Source: Dryomyza anilis (taxonomy: Eukaryota; Arthropoda; Insecta; Diptera; Dryomyzidae). From it: a DNA stretch of 64,000 nt. The notes beneath the pieces were generated by a model. The model was given only the letters and a program-made list of their open reading frames with translations. It was not told the DNA's origin and did not search any database. The translations under genes were made by a program, and so were the position numbers. The stretch spans positions 74,406,367-74,470,366 of the forward strand of contig OX638133.1 of assembly GCA_951804985.1 (NCBI GenBank), given 5' to 3'. Position 1 is the stretch's first letter; every line of letters begins with the position of its first letter. Positions 11,075 to 21,061 of this stretch are shown here, in pieces.

Positions 11075-12212
11075 TATATGTAGCATAATTTATGACGACA
11101 TAAAAAATATGTAAATATTAATTATTGTACAATAAGTTTGGTTTATGCCCAGTATGTCATTCATTTCGATATCGTTACGAGATCAATGCGTGTAGATAAA
11201 GAAATCACACGGTATCGGACCTGTTCTCGCAACGATATCATGGATTTAAATGAGGATCTAATGGATTTAAAATGCATCTTACTGGGAACCGACCAGTATT
11301 CGACTAGTTTTACTGGGGACAGACCAGTTTCCGACCAGTTTTTGACTAGATTTACTGGGGACAGATCAGTTTTCTACCAGTAGTTGACTAGTTTTACTGG
11401 CTGGGATCTACTCCTCAAATCCCTACACCCAGAAAAAAATTCCCTCAAATCCCATGACAATTATTGATTTAATAGTATACAAAAAATAAATCTTTTCATA
11501 TAAACTCAATGGCAATGTCATAGTATTTTCTATTATTTAATGGTATTTTCCTATTAAAATAATAATTTATTCTATTGACTATTTTTAATAGTAAAAAACT
11601 AATATCTATATAAATATTAGTTTTTTACTATTAAAAATAGTCAATAGAATAAATTATTATTTTAATAGGAAAATACCATTAAATAATAGAAAATACTATG
11701 ACATTGCCATTGAGTTTATATGAAAAGATTTATTTTTTGTATACTATTAAATCAATAATTGTCATGGGATTTGAGGGAATTTTTTTCTGGGTGTAGGGAT
11801 TTGAAGAGTAGATCCCAGCCAGTAAAACTAGTCAACTACTGATAGAAAACTGATCTGTCCCCAGTAAATCTAGTCAAAAACTGGTCGGAAACTGGTCTGT
11901 CCCCAGTAAAACTAGTCGAATACTGGTCGGTTCCCAGTAATATGCATTTTAGATCCATTAGATCCCCATTTAAATCCATGATATCGTTGCGAGAACAGCC
12001 GATATCGTGTGATTTCTTTATCTACACGCATTGATCTCGTAACGATATCGAAATGAATGACATACTGGGCATAAACCAAACTTATTGTACAATAATTAAT
12101 ATTTACATATTTTTTATATCGTCATAAATTATACTATATATACAGGGTGTTTGGTTCTTCGATGTCAATAATTCATGGGGTCATTAAATGACTCAAGAAA
12201 ATATTAAATTTT
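11000..12212. repeat. Near-perfect 1.2-kb palindrome (inverted duplication)
   Basis: The left arm (about 11000-11605) and right arm (11614-12212) are reverse complements with only scattered differences. The centre is at 11609/11610 and an 8-base spacer lies between ACTAATAT and ATATTAGT. The arms include a TCATTTCGATATCGTTACGAG motif, several CCAGT/CTAGTTTTACTGG units and the right end of the MITE. One visible gap is an 8-base tandem unit (AAGAAAAT) missing from the right arm near 12200. This is a foldback element or a recent inverted duplication. Confidence 0.85.
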
Positions 12213-12354
12213 TTCTGGGTGTACCAGTAACCTACCATTTTTGGCCACTTTCACTGCCGGGAATATACTCTTGAAATCCCTACCAGTAACCTAAAAGATT
12301 TTTACTAGTTTTCACTAGCGATTATATACTCTTCAAATTCCTGCGTCAAAATAG

Positions 12355-12402
12355 CGACACACAAATGACTTCCCGCCATTGCGGGAAGTCATTTGTGTGT
12401 CG
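12355..12402. repeat. Perfect 22-bp-stem hairpin
   Basis: CGACACACAAATGACTTCCC plus GC at 12355-12376 is exactly complementary to 12381-12402 across the 4-base loop CATT. Its G+C content is above the surroundings. It may be the end of a foldback element or a structured regulatory site; the function is unknown. Confidence 0.8.
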
Positions 12403-12927
12403 TCTGCACTACCTTACTCTAGTTCTGAACTAGTTCCAGAACTAGAAATTTTGGTTCTAGTTCTGATACTAGAATTTATTAGATTTGTGTTTCTTTTCGA
12501 CCGTGGTTCTAGAGACTAAGCCAATTATTTACAATTGTAGCATTTCCATTCGATTATTTTTTATAATTGTGTCATATTTCAAATAGATGAGTTATATAAC
12601 TTTATGGTATTCAACTATTAACTCACATTCCCAATTCGATTTCAAATATACAAATTTCAAATATAATAACCAAATAAAATTAAATCATTTTCAGTAAATG
12701 TTCTACTCTCTCAATTTCTTTGGCATTTTTTGTATAGGTACAATTAAGATTTTTCCAAAAATTAAGCACATGAATATTAGAGTTTTTACAGCTTCATTCA
12801 TTTGTTACAATTCAGTCAATTTATTTCCTATTAAATTGTGTTTTTTGTAATCATTATAAAGATCCCAATTTATCATGTGTTGTCTGAAACAATGTTGTTG
12901 CCATTATTGATTACTAATTCCCTTTAG

Positions 12928-13158
12928 TCAAAAGAAAAAAGAAAATGTTTAAAATTGCTAAGACAAATCATGTGTGAAACTAACTCCACATCCGAGCCAA
13001 ATTTGTCTAGTGGAAAATGTGCTATTACTAAAAAGGCCCTATTAAATATAAAGAGCAAATCACGACCATCACGAACAATCGTAGAATTACTTTATGAATT
13101 ATATGGAACTGATATTTTAATATTTCTGCAGAGGGTTTTAAATTTAGCATACAAATGA
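12928..13158 (+). CDS. Candidate terminal coding exon, 76 codons, unidentified
   Basis: A branch-like TTACTAATTCCC and pyrimidine tract lead to an AG acceptor at 12926-12927. From 12928 a frame runs to TGA at 13158, and AATAAA follows at 13166. Read from the acceptor, the peptide begins SKEKRKCLKLLRQIMCETNS, includes a basic SKSRPSRT patch and ends in a mixed hydrophobic/charged segment (TIVELLYELYGTDILIF) that could be helical. It is not low-complexity. If this is a 3' exon, it could belong to a host gene or to a decayed transposon. No homologue is recognised. The only in-frame Met lies 17 codons in, so an independent short gene is less likely. Open frames this short do arise by chance in the window, so support is modest. 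Confidence 0.27.
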   Translation, partial: SKEKRKCLKLLRQIMCETNSTSEPNLSSGKCAITKKALLNIKSKSRPSRTIVELLYELYGTDILIFLQRVLNLAYK

Positions 13159-13165
13159 AAAGGAT

Positions 13166-13171
13166 AATAAA
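13166..13171 (+). terminator. AATAAA poly(A) signal just after the candidate terminal exon
   Basis: Canonical hexamer 8 bases after the stop, followed by GTAGGTTGT. AATAAA is common by chance in such AT-rich DNA, so it supports the exon only weakly. Confidence 0.2.
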
Positions 13172-13264
13172 TGTAGGTTGTACATCCCAAGCAACCACGG
13201 CTCGACAATTGCCACAAAGTATTGTGGCATATGTGTACCTTTTAAGTTACCTCTGACACCAGTG

Positions 13265-13475
13265 TTGCAATCTAATAATATGTAGTCCTAAAGAGGTGAC
13301 TAATAACATGTATGGAACATAAGCAATGCTGTGATATATAAGTCATACATTCTGATAATGGAACATAAATTTAGTTCCAAAGGGGTGGCTAAGAACATTT
13401 GTGGGACAATTCAATAATATGTCACAATGCTGTGATATATAAGTCATGCATTCCGATAATGGAACATATGCGAAA
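13265..13475 (+). repeat. Tandem duplication of about 101 bp
   Basis: GCTGTGATATATAAGTCAT followed by a TGATAATGGAACATA-like segment occurs at 13328 and 13429. The upstream TAATATGT and TCC(T/A)AAGNGGTG words also recur with small rearrangements. It is non-coding. Confidence 0.6.
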
Positions 13476-14039
13476 ATGGGCGGAGCTAACTTTGTTGTTA
13501 TGAAGTGGTAAAATAGTGGCAAATCAAAAAATGTATTATGTTCTATATATGTGGCAAGTATAGAATGAAGAACCAATAGTAACATATTTATATATAATGT
13601 AGCTAATTAACATTAAAATTTAATAAATGTCTATTATTATACACGACATATTTATAACATCCACTACATATGTTTATGAAAAGTTGTGTTGCAAAAATAT
13701 ACATCCGCAAAAGCATAATTTAATAAATAAAGAAAATCACAATTTTAATAAATTTTCACAAATTGCATTTTTTTTGTGTGCGCGCTAAAATTAGAGGGGG
13801 CTTTTTGACTGGCAATTGGGTGGCAAATAAGTATATCTTATTGTTTATCATTTTCAACTTGTATTTAATATTTTATATAACTTATTAATTGCAGACTGAT
13901 AATTATCATTTTTATAAAAATAACGACCAAAGTATTCCAGTATATAAAACTTTCCTTACGTTCAGCTACCTATTTTATAATAATTTGTCGAATATAATGA
14001 ATATGAAAATTTACGTCACATAAACGAAACTTACACAAA

Positions 14040-14300
14040 GCAATGGTGACCGACTATGAAATAACCTATACATTGATGATAATATTAATGAAGAATATAA
14101 TATTAATGTAGAATCTTGAACACATTCCAAGTTATCGGTTCTTAAAGCGTTATATTTAAGTAATTTGTATGAGAGGTGTGGCTCATTTTCAAACTCAGAA
14201 TGACTTTGTGACTAAAACATATTGAGTTTTGAACCTTGGTTACGATAACTTTCGACTCGTAGTCCAACGCAATAAACAACAAAGCCGGAGATATTTAAAA
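14040..14300 (+). mobile_element. Decayed copy of the fly GACA-tract repeat
   Basis: GACCGACTATGAAATAACCTATACATTGATG and later GTATGAGAGGTGTGGCTCATTTTCAAACTCAG-like wording parallel 49544-50070. The GACA tract and right end are missing, so this is a truncated old copy. Confidence 0.5.
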
Positions 14301-14639
14301 GACACATACAAGATGTTTTTCATGTATTTGTGGAATTCTGGTGTATTTTTCGTAGTGTCGGACGGTGATATCGGGCATATGCCAAATTTGTCTTGTATTT
14401 CGATTGCATCTCTATGATATTTATCTACATCTTTGATCGCTATATCTTTTCACAATATATTAGTCTAGAATAAGTAAGCTGTTTGAAATAACACAAAATG
14501 TGCAACATATCGACTATTAACAGTGGTTCTACACTCAGGTTTAACAGGTTTAAGTATTTCATTTATTTCGATATTGTTACGAGATCAATGCGAATATATG
14601 GACATCGGATTAATTCTTGTACACACAGAAAACTAATTT

Positions 14640-14900
14640 GTTGCGGCAACCAACTAAATTGCCCTACCGAATCATTCGATTGCGGCAACAACTGATAAAG
14701 CAGTTGTGCCAACATCCTAATAGTCTGGGAGCATAAGGTTATGACAACCTCTAAGTTAATGATCATGATGTTGTGGCAACCTCTCAGTTAGTGATCTGAG
14801 GCTGTGGCAACCTCCAAATCGGTGACCTTTTCGACAACCTTCAATAGCAGTAACAAATGCACAAATGTCAATTTTGGCAGAATAAAATTTCAATCATGAG
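14640..14900 (+). repeat. Imperfect GGCAACCTCTNAGTTAGTGATC repeats
   Basis: Variants of GNGGCAACCTCNNAGT...GTGATC occur about every 35-45 bp from about 14640 to 14850. This gives a short diverged tandem repeat inside the inserted block. It is non-coding. Confidence 0.5.
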
Positions 14901-15136
14901 ATTACGGCAACCGAATGTGCAGTTTCGTGGACTAACATTTGGGTTGTAGTAAAAAAAAGTACGTTAATTTTAATGCATGCCAAGTTACAACAAATGGCTT
15001 TCGTTTGCAACACGGAATCGTTGGTTCAATTAAATGGTTTAGATGAGGATTTTTGTTTGTGTAGATATATCGAGCGTCAAATTAGACCACACAGAAAAAA
15101 AATAATCGACGTAAATATCGCAAGCGATATTAAAAT

Positions 15137-15436
15137 AATAGTTTGGCTCTACAGTCCTATAAAAACATAGGCCGAGCTCTCTCACCATTTTGAGCTGTGC
15201 GTGTTATTTTTGTACTCAAAGTGGTGGGACCTACAGTTTATTGCCGAATCCGAACGGCGGGTGAGAGCTTTTCATAGGCAATGTTTTTACTCTCGGAGGT
15301 TTGCCATTTACTGCCGAGAGGTAGCGCGGTATAGAAAAATGTTTCTATGAAAAGATGTTGTTAGCCCCAGTCCAGGATTGAACCGGGGACCTTTCGGCTC
15401 GTAGTCCAGCGCACTAACCACTGAGCTACCGCGGCT
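15137..15436 (-). mobile_element. tRNA-derived SINE, copy 2
   Basis: Read on the minus strand from 15436 it begins AGCCGCGGTAGCTCAGTGG, a well-preserved A box. It then has GGTTCAATCC as a near-consensus B box, the same body as copy 1, and the 3' end GCCAAACTATTATT. It is better preserved in the tRNA-like head than copy 1. As an intact tRNA gene it fails: there is no acceptor-stem closure and no clean anticodon arm. Confidence 0.88.
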
Positions 15437-15447
15437 ATTAATTGCAT

Positions 15448-15728
15448 TTATTAATCAATCCCGCAATTAAATTCACTAATTTAATGAAAACATTTACTGT
15501 TCTTCGTTAAATCAGCAATTCCGTTTGCTAATATGAATATTTTTCGTCAATGCAGCAATTTTATTAGTCGGCGTGGTTTCAGCAATTATATTTGCTAAAA
15601 ATACGCCGACTAAATTATATGCTGCATTGACATACACATATTCATATTAGAGAACGCAATTGCTTATATAACGAATACCAAATCTTTTCATTAAATTAGT
15701 GAATTTAATTGCTGGATTGATCAATGAA
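15448..15728. mobile_element. Foldback MITE of about 280 bp
   Basis: The left end (ATCAATCCCGCAATTAAATTCACTAATTTAATGAAAA) is mirrored at the right end with few mismatches. Inner pairs GTCGGCGT/ACGCCGAC and TGCAGCA...TGCTGCA extend the fold to the centre near 15594. It abuts the SINE copy 2 head, so one probably inserted beside the other. Confidence 0.75.
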
Positions 15729-15859
15729 TGAAATTAATATTGGTTGATATATTTTCGTCGAATATTTTTTTTCTGTACTACATGGTGGTAGGTATTGATG
15801 CGTTCTATTGGAGTTTTGTCGATATGCGAAATTTTTCGATATTGAAACAAATATGCCTT

Positions 15860-17145
15860 TTGGCCGGCTACATGAGAATTCGATATCATAATCTTTTTGG
15901 GGAATTTATTTTATTTAATCACTTCAGTCCATTTATTATATTTTTGATAACCGCTATCGGTAGATTTAAGGTTATTTTATTTTTAAAGATTTCAATTATG
16001 GTTTTTAAACATTTTTTTATCCATTTTTCATATCTTTTTTTCCAAATTTTGGTTCTAATTCTGCTTTATTATCTCGACATAAATGGTTAGGGTTGTCATC
16101 AATATTTTATGTTTTCTCCATGTTTTCAATTGTTCCTCTACTTTCTGGTTTATCATATTTTTCTGCTTAATTTATTCGTAAAATTTGCTTCAATTATTTA
16201 TTATTCATATTTTCCTCAATTATTATTTCTTCATTTTCATAATTTTCATTTAATGAATAGTTTTTGGTATCATATGTATTACTTATCCATTTTTTTACTT
16301 GTCAAAAAATAAAAAAAGAGAATTTTTGTGATTTTTGTAATTTCGTCAACGTCTTTCCATAACTCTCCCAGCTACTGTCACTGATGCGCCTAACTAATAG
16401 CACTGATGATTAATTTTTCATTTATACGCTTCATTCCTGGCACATGTCCTGTCTGATCTCGTGTAGACTAAAAAAACAAACTTTTTTGTTGTTTTGTTTC
16501 CTTTGAGCTTTGGTTCCATTTTGTGCTTTACTTCATGATGTTTAGTGTTTTCCATTTTATTTTGCTTTTTTGTTGTCCACTCAAGTGTCCTGTTTTCATT
16601 TTGCAAACGCCTCGTATTTTACAGCAAATTCTTCTTTACGAGTAGTAGAAGGGGAAGGTCGGTAGGTCGGTGAGCTCACCGCCAAATCCCTAGTTAGTCA
16701 TTCATCTGGTATGGCCAAAAACAAAAGCAATAAGGGCAACAGAAATAAAAACTAAAAATAAAAATAATGGTAGGAATAAAAATAAAAATAGAATTACAAA
16801 ATAAAGTACTCTGTGGATATTTAAACTTAAATGCGGCATTAGTGCGCGCGTCTAACGACTTGTGGCTCTGCGGCTCAACGAACGGCAGCTCGAGCAGCAA
16901 CAGAATCCCTCTCAATCGGCTAACAGAGCAACATGGTTATAAAATTTCTATACCACTCTGCTCTAAGCTATTTTTTGTCTGTGGGCCTGGTTTGAGGTTG
17001 ACGGAGAACAGAGACAAGTTGCCAAAAAAATGCCTTAATGCCTTGACGTCAATGTCCAGCAAAAACATTGACAACATCATTAGCATTAATATAAGTGACA
17101 TCATTATCATCAAAAGATACTATTATCAAGAGTAGTAATAACATC
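15860..17145. other. No gene recognised
   Basis: Bases 15860-16320 are T-rich with hydrophobic chance frames (for example 15728-16090). 16320-16640 is plain. 16640-17000 is richer in G+C, with CAGCTCGAGCAGCAACAG-like wording but no long or domain-bearing frame. Confidence 0.4.
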
Positions 17146-17149
17146 ATTA

Positions 17150-19530
17150 ATAGAAGAAGCAACTAAATGGGAGCAATGCTAAGACGAAAATAATCAACGG
17201 GACTTCAATAGTAGCAATTTAATCAGGAGAAACATCATAAGGAGCAATTTTACTAGATCGACATCAGCTAGAGCAACATCAAAGTAAGAAACATTAACAG
17301 AAGCAAAATCAATAGGAGCAAATCAATAGATGAAACCACAACATGATGTCAACTGGAGCAAAAGCACTTGGAGTTTCCTCAATAGGACCAATATCAAGTA
17401 TAATATCAAAAACCTTGAGTAACTCACATGGCGCAACAGCAACTAAACTCACTTCAAGATGAGCAACTTCAATGGGAGCAACTTAAACAGGAGCAAAAAC
17501 AATAGAAGCAACATCAATGGGAGCTATATCAACAAGAGTAACATTAAACTGAAGCAATATCAACAGGAGTTGGACTAATAAAAGTAACTTCAACATGAAA
17601 AAAGTCAGCTGAAGCAACATCAACTGAAGCAGCCTAAACTAGAGAAACATCAAAAGCCAATACTGATCTCAAGACAACATTAACAGAAACAATTGAACCA
17701 GTTAGTTAGCTTCTGTACCGCATATGTACAACTTCAACGGGAGCTAATAACTTCAACAGTGGAAACAGCCATTGGAACAACATCAAAAGGAGCAACTTTT
17801 ATTATATCATAATAATTATTAGAGCAAAATCAACCGGAGCAACACCAACGGAATCAACGTCAACTGGAGCAATATTAACTAATGCAATATTAACAGGAGC
17901 ATCATCAATAAGAGCAACCTCATTAAGAGCAACCGCAATAAGAGCAATTTCAACAGAAGCAACCTTAACTGAAGCAACAACAAAAGGTACAACACCAAAA
18001 GGCACAACATTAAAAGGAATAATGCTATTTGGAGCAACCTCAACAAGAGCAACATGAAATTGAACAATCATAGATGCAACAATCAATTGAAACAACATCT
18101 ATTCGAGCTCTACAACTCGAACAACAGCATTAAGTATAAGATTTTTAGGAGCAACATCAGAAAGATCGGTAGAAATCATAAATACTATATCTCATCATAT
18201 AACGACCAACATAACTAAACCTACATCAACTAGAGCAAAATAAATTAAATCTATATCAACAGGAGCCATATCAAATATCAACGATAGTAATATGAAATGC
18301 TTTATCTCATCATTTAATGACCAACTTCAACTAACCCTACATGAACTATAGCAATATCAATTGAAGCAATCTCACCAAGAGCAATATCAAATTAACTAAT
18401 ATCAATATTTGTAAAATCAACAGTAGCGACGTCAAACGGAGCACCTTCAACATTAGCCATATCAACAGAAACAACTCCAAAAGAAGCAATTTCAACAAAA
18501 TACATGTCAACAGAAGCAACATCGACTATAGTAACATAAACTAGAGCAACATAAAATAGAGCAAAATCATTAATTGGAGAAACCATAACAGGAGATATAT
18601 AAAATTGAACAATCTCAATTCAAGCAACATCAATAGAAGCCACTACAACATGAGCAACTTCAATGGGAACAACTTTAAATTGGGGAACAACATTAAGAAG
18701 AAGAGCAATATCACCAAGATAACAGAAGCAATACCAGGAAAAGCAACATTAATAGAAAAAACCACAACAAGAGCAACATCTGCAGAAAAAACATGAATAG
18801 GAGCTATTTCAACCAGTTCCAGAGGTTCAATGGGAGTAACATGAATAAGAGCAATATCAACATAATGAAGATTAACCCAAGCAACATAAAGAAAAGCAAC
18901 ATTAATAACAGAAACCTCAACCGGAGCAACACCATACTACAGGCGCAACATCTGCAGAAAAAACATAATAGGATTCACTTCAATCGGCTCAATGGAAGCA
19001 AATTTAACTTGAGGAACAATATTAAGACCAAGAGCAATATGAACAAGAGCAACATCAATAAGATAAAGATTAGCAGGAGCAAAATCTTCAGAAAAAACAT
19101 GATTAGGAGCCATTTCAACCAGTTCCAGCGGTTCAAAGGGACTAACTTTAACCTGAGAACAACATTAAGAACAAGAACAACATGAATAAGAGCAATATCA
19201 AATAATAAAGATTAACCGAAGCAACATCAAGAAAAGCAACATTAATAAAAGAAACCTCGACAAGAGCAACATCAACAGGATCAAAATCTACAGAAAAAAA
19301 TCATGAATACGATCAACTTCAACTGATTGGAAGCTATTTTAACTTGAGGAGCAACATTAAGAGCAAGAGGAACATCAACAAGATAAAGAATAACAGGAGC
19401 AACATCAGAAGAAGCAACATTAAAAAAAGAAACTTCTAAAGGAGCAGCATCAACAGGACCAGCATCAACAGGAGCAACATATACTGCAGAAACATGTTTA
19501 GCAGCAACTTCAACCGATTCAAAAATAGGA
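17150..19530 (+). repeat. Highly diverged 15-bp minisatellite (AGCAACATCAACAGG)
   Basis: The unit can be read directly in places, for example 17946-18080, where successive 15-mers begin AGCAA/TACAA/CACAA. Divergence between units is large, so the array is old. Because 15 is a multiple of 3, pentapeptide-repeat frames stay open on both strands (minus 17802-18098, 18392-18586 and 19281-19709; plus 18793-19185). I regard these as by-products. The trailing part (about 19530-19700) grades into ATCATC/ATCTGCATC simple sequence. Confidence 0.75.
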
Positions 19531-19961
19531 GCAAAATGAATCGGAGCTTTAGCATCATCAGTCAAAGCATCAACAGCATCTACACCATCAAATCTACAAT
19601 AATCTATATAATCATCTGCATTATCATGTGCATCATTAGAAGTATCATCATCATCTGCATCATCAACTGCGTAATTATTTGCTGCATTAGGAGCATCGTA
19701 CAATATCAACTGAAAAATCGTCGTCCTTTATACATCATCGTCCAGTTTGCATCTCGCTCTGTTTATCGTCGCACTGTTAAAGTCGCGTTCTGTTTCCCAC
19801 TAATACGTCTCGCTCGGCCAATATACAACTTCTTCCTGTCCAGTTGATTCTCTTGAAACGGCGCTCTTTAGTTTGTTTCTCCTCTTTACACTCTCTATCT
19901 CTCCCTTCCTCCTTACCATACGTCCATTAATATGGCGTCACTCATTCAAGCGTGTGTTTAG

Positions 19962-19967
19962 TCAGTC
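19962..19967 (+). promoter_or_regulatory. Possible initiator (TCAGTC)
   Basis: TCAGTC matches the fly initiator pattern TCAKTY and lies 55 bp upstream of an ATG. It sits in a G+C-richer island (19720-20060) between a minisatellite and AT-rich DNA. No TATA box is seen and there is no convincing downstream promoter element at +28, so this is weak. Confidence 0.2.
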
Positions 19968-20018
19968 AGCCGTGTCCGTTGGTGTTGGCTGCCAGCATCA
20001 CTCGGACTGCATCACTGA

Positions 20019-20432
20019 ATGGACTTGGCTGATGATGCATCATTGATGGCGTTTACACAGACACAGATACTTCCCTACAAACAAACATATGCACAAATGG
20101 GCACAACTTCCGACTTGTACACTCAGCAAAATATTTCAGGATCGTTACAGATATTGAAAATATTAGCAAAATGGTGGAATTTTAGGAAATACCGATATAG
20201 AAACAAATCTGTACTAAACCCTAACTTGGAACTAATATATCGTAACTATTTCATTATATTACGTAAAACTTTAACCGTAACCGAAACGGAAAAGAAATCC
20301 AAAAAAAAAGAACTAAAAGTCGTAATTCTTTTGCGTTCCTTGGTTCTACACAAAATGGGGATTCTAAACTTTAATAAAATTATTTTAAATTTAATAAAAT
20401 TGGTTATTATGCTGAGTGTAGGACTCTTATAA
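20019..20432 (+). CDS. Candidate 137-codon ORF or first exon, unidentified
   Basis: The ATG at 20019 (context CTGAATGG) opens a frame beginning MDLADDASLMAFTQTQILPY. The first 45 or so codons have balanced composition, while the rest (KKSKKKELK, then leucine/isoleucine-rich) looks like translated AT-rich DNA. A possible initiator lies just upstream. No domain, signal peptide or homologue is recognised. It could be a first exon spliced early, but no strong GTAAGT-like donor stands out. Chance is a real alternative. Confidence 0.18.
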   Translation: MDLADDASLMAFTQTQILPYKQTYAQMGTTSDLYTQQNISGSLQILKILAKWWNFRKYRYRNKSVLNPNLELIYRNYFIILRKTLTVTETEKKSKKKELKVVILLRSLVLHKMGILNFNKIILNLIKLVIMLSVGLL

Positions 20433-21060
20433 AAAAGTACACTTCATGGTTATCATATGTGTTGTTGTTTTTGTGGTTGTTGTATTTGAATTTGTTGTTG
20501 TTGTCGTTGTTGTGCCCAACGCCATGTTGTGCTCTATGCGAATATGTAGTAAAATTGATGATTCCACTTGATATTGCGAATGAGTTTTCATTTTCATTAC
20601 ATGTTTATTATTTTGTCTCTATTCGATTTGAGTTTTTTGAGTTCATTTTTTACTTTTATTTGGTTGTTTGTATTTTGCTTGTGTGTTTTAGCAAGTTTAA
20701 AATAAAAGCAGAAAACTTTTAATTTCAGTGCGATTTGCATTTCATACTACATACGAAACAGAATTTTGTCTGTTCTTTACTTTGACTCAATGTTGATTTT
20801 AAAACGAATGAAGTGATTTGGCTCGTATCTCAGTACCACAAAAAGTTCCACAAGAAAATAAACCTAAAAATAAAATTAAATAATCAAAAAAAAATTTTAA
20901 TAAAATAGCCTCACAAAATTTGAAATAGCACTCAAATCAAATGTTTTGTGAATTATTCGATAATTTAATAATCACAATCAAAAAATTAAATAACTCCCAA
21001 ATTAACAATGCAAAAATACTAAAATTAATTAATATTATTAATTTAATTAAAATTATTTTA
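20433..21060. other. No gene recognised
   Basis: A GTTGTTGTTGTT-rich patch (20460-20520) is followed by plain AT-rich sequence. Confidence 0.4.
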
Positions 21061-21061
21061 T

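Larger units (their letters stand above)
14558..15860 (+). mobile_element. TTCGATATCGTTACGAG repeat split by nested insertions
   Basis: Three pieces collinear with the compact copy at 53862-54020 are found here: ATTTCGATATTGTTACGAGATCAATGCG (about 14565-14618), ATATCGAGCGTCAAATTAGA (about 15066-15086) and CTACATGGTGGTAGG...GTTCTATTGGAGTTTTGTCGATA (about 15779-15850). The intervening DNA is foreign: a block with repeated GGCAACCTC words (14620-15055), then a SINE and a MITE (15137-15728). Confidence 0.6.

Noticed and set aside
12355..12402. microRNA precursor
   Set aside because: The stem is only 22 bp with a 4-base loop, too short for a normal pre-miRNA, so it is kept only as an unexplained hairpin.
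1451..15436. Two tRNA genes
   Set aside because: The A/B boxes are real, but there is no closed acceptor stem or clean anticodon arm, and both are followed by the same 220-bp body, so they are SINEs.
15728..16312. Hydrophobic membrane-protein-like ORFs of 120 and 67 codons
   Set aside because: Phe/Leu/Ile-rich translations are expected from T-rich DNA. The first overlaps a MITE end and a repeat fragment.
19281..19709. 142-codon minus-strand ORF with Val/Ala/Pro repeats
   Set aside because: It follows the 15-bp minisatellite register and then ATC/GAT simple sequence. No conserved domain.
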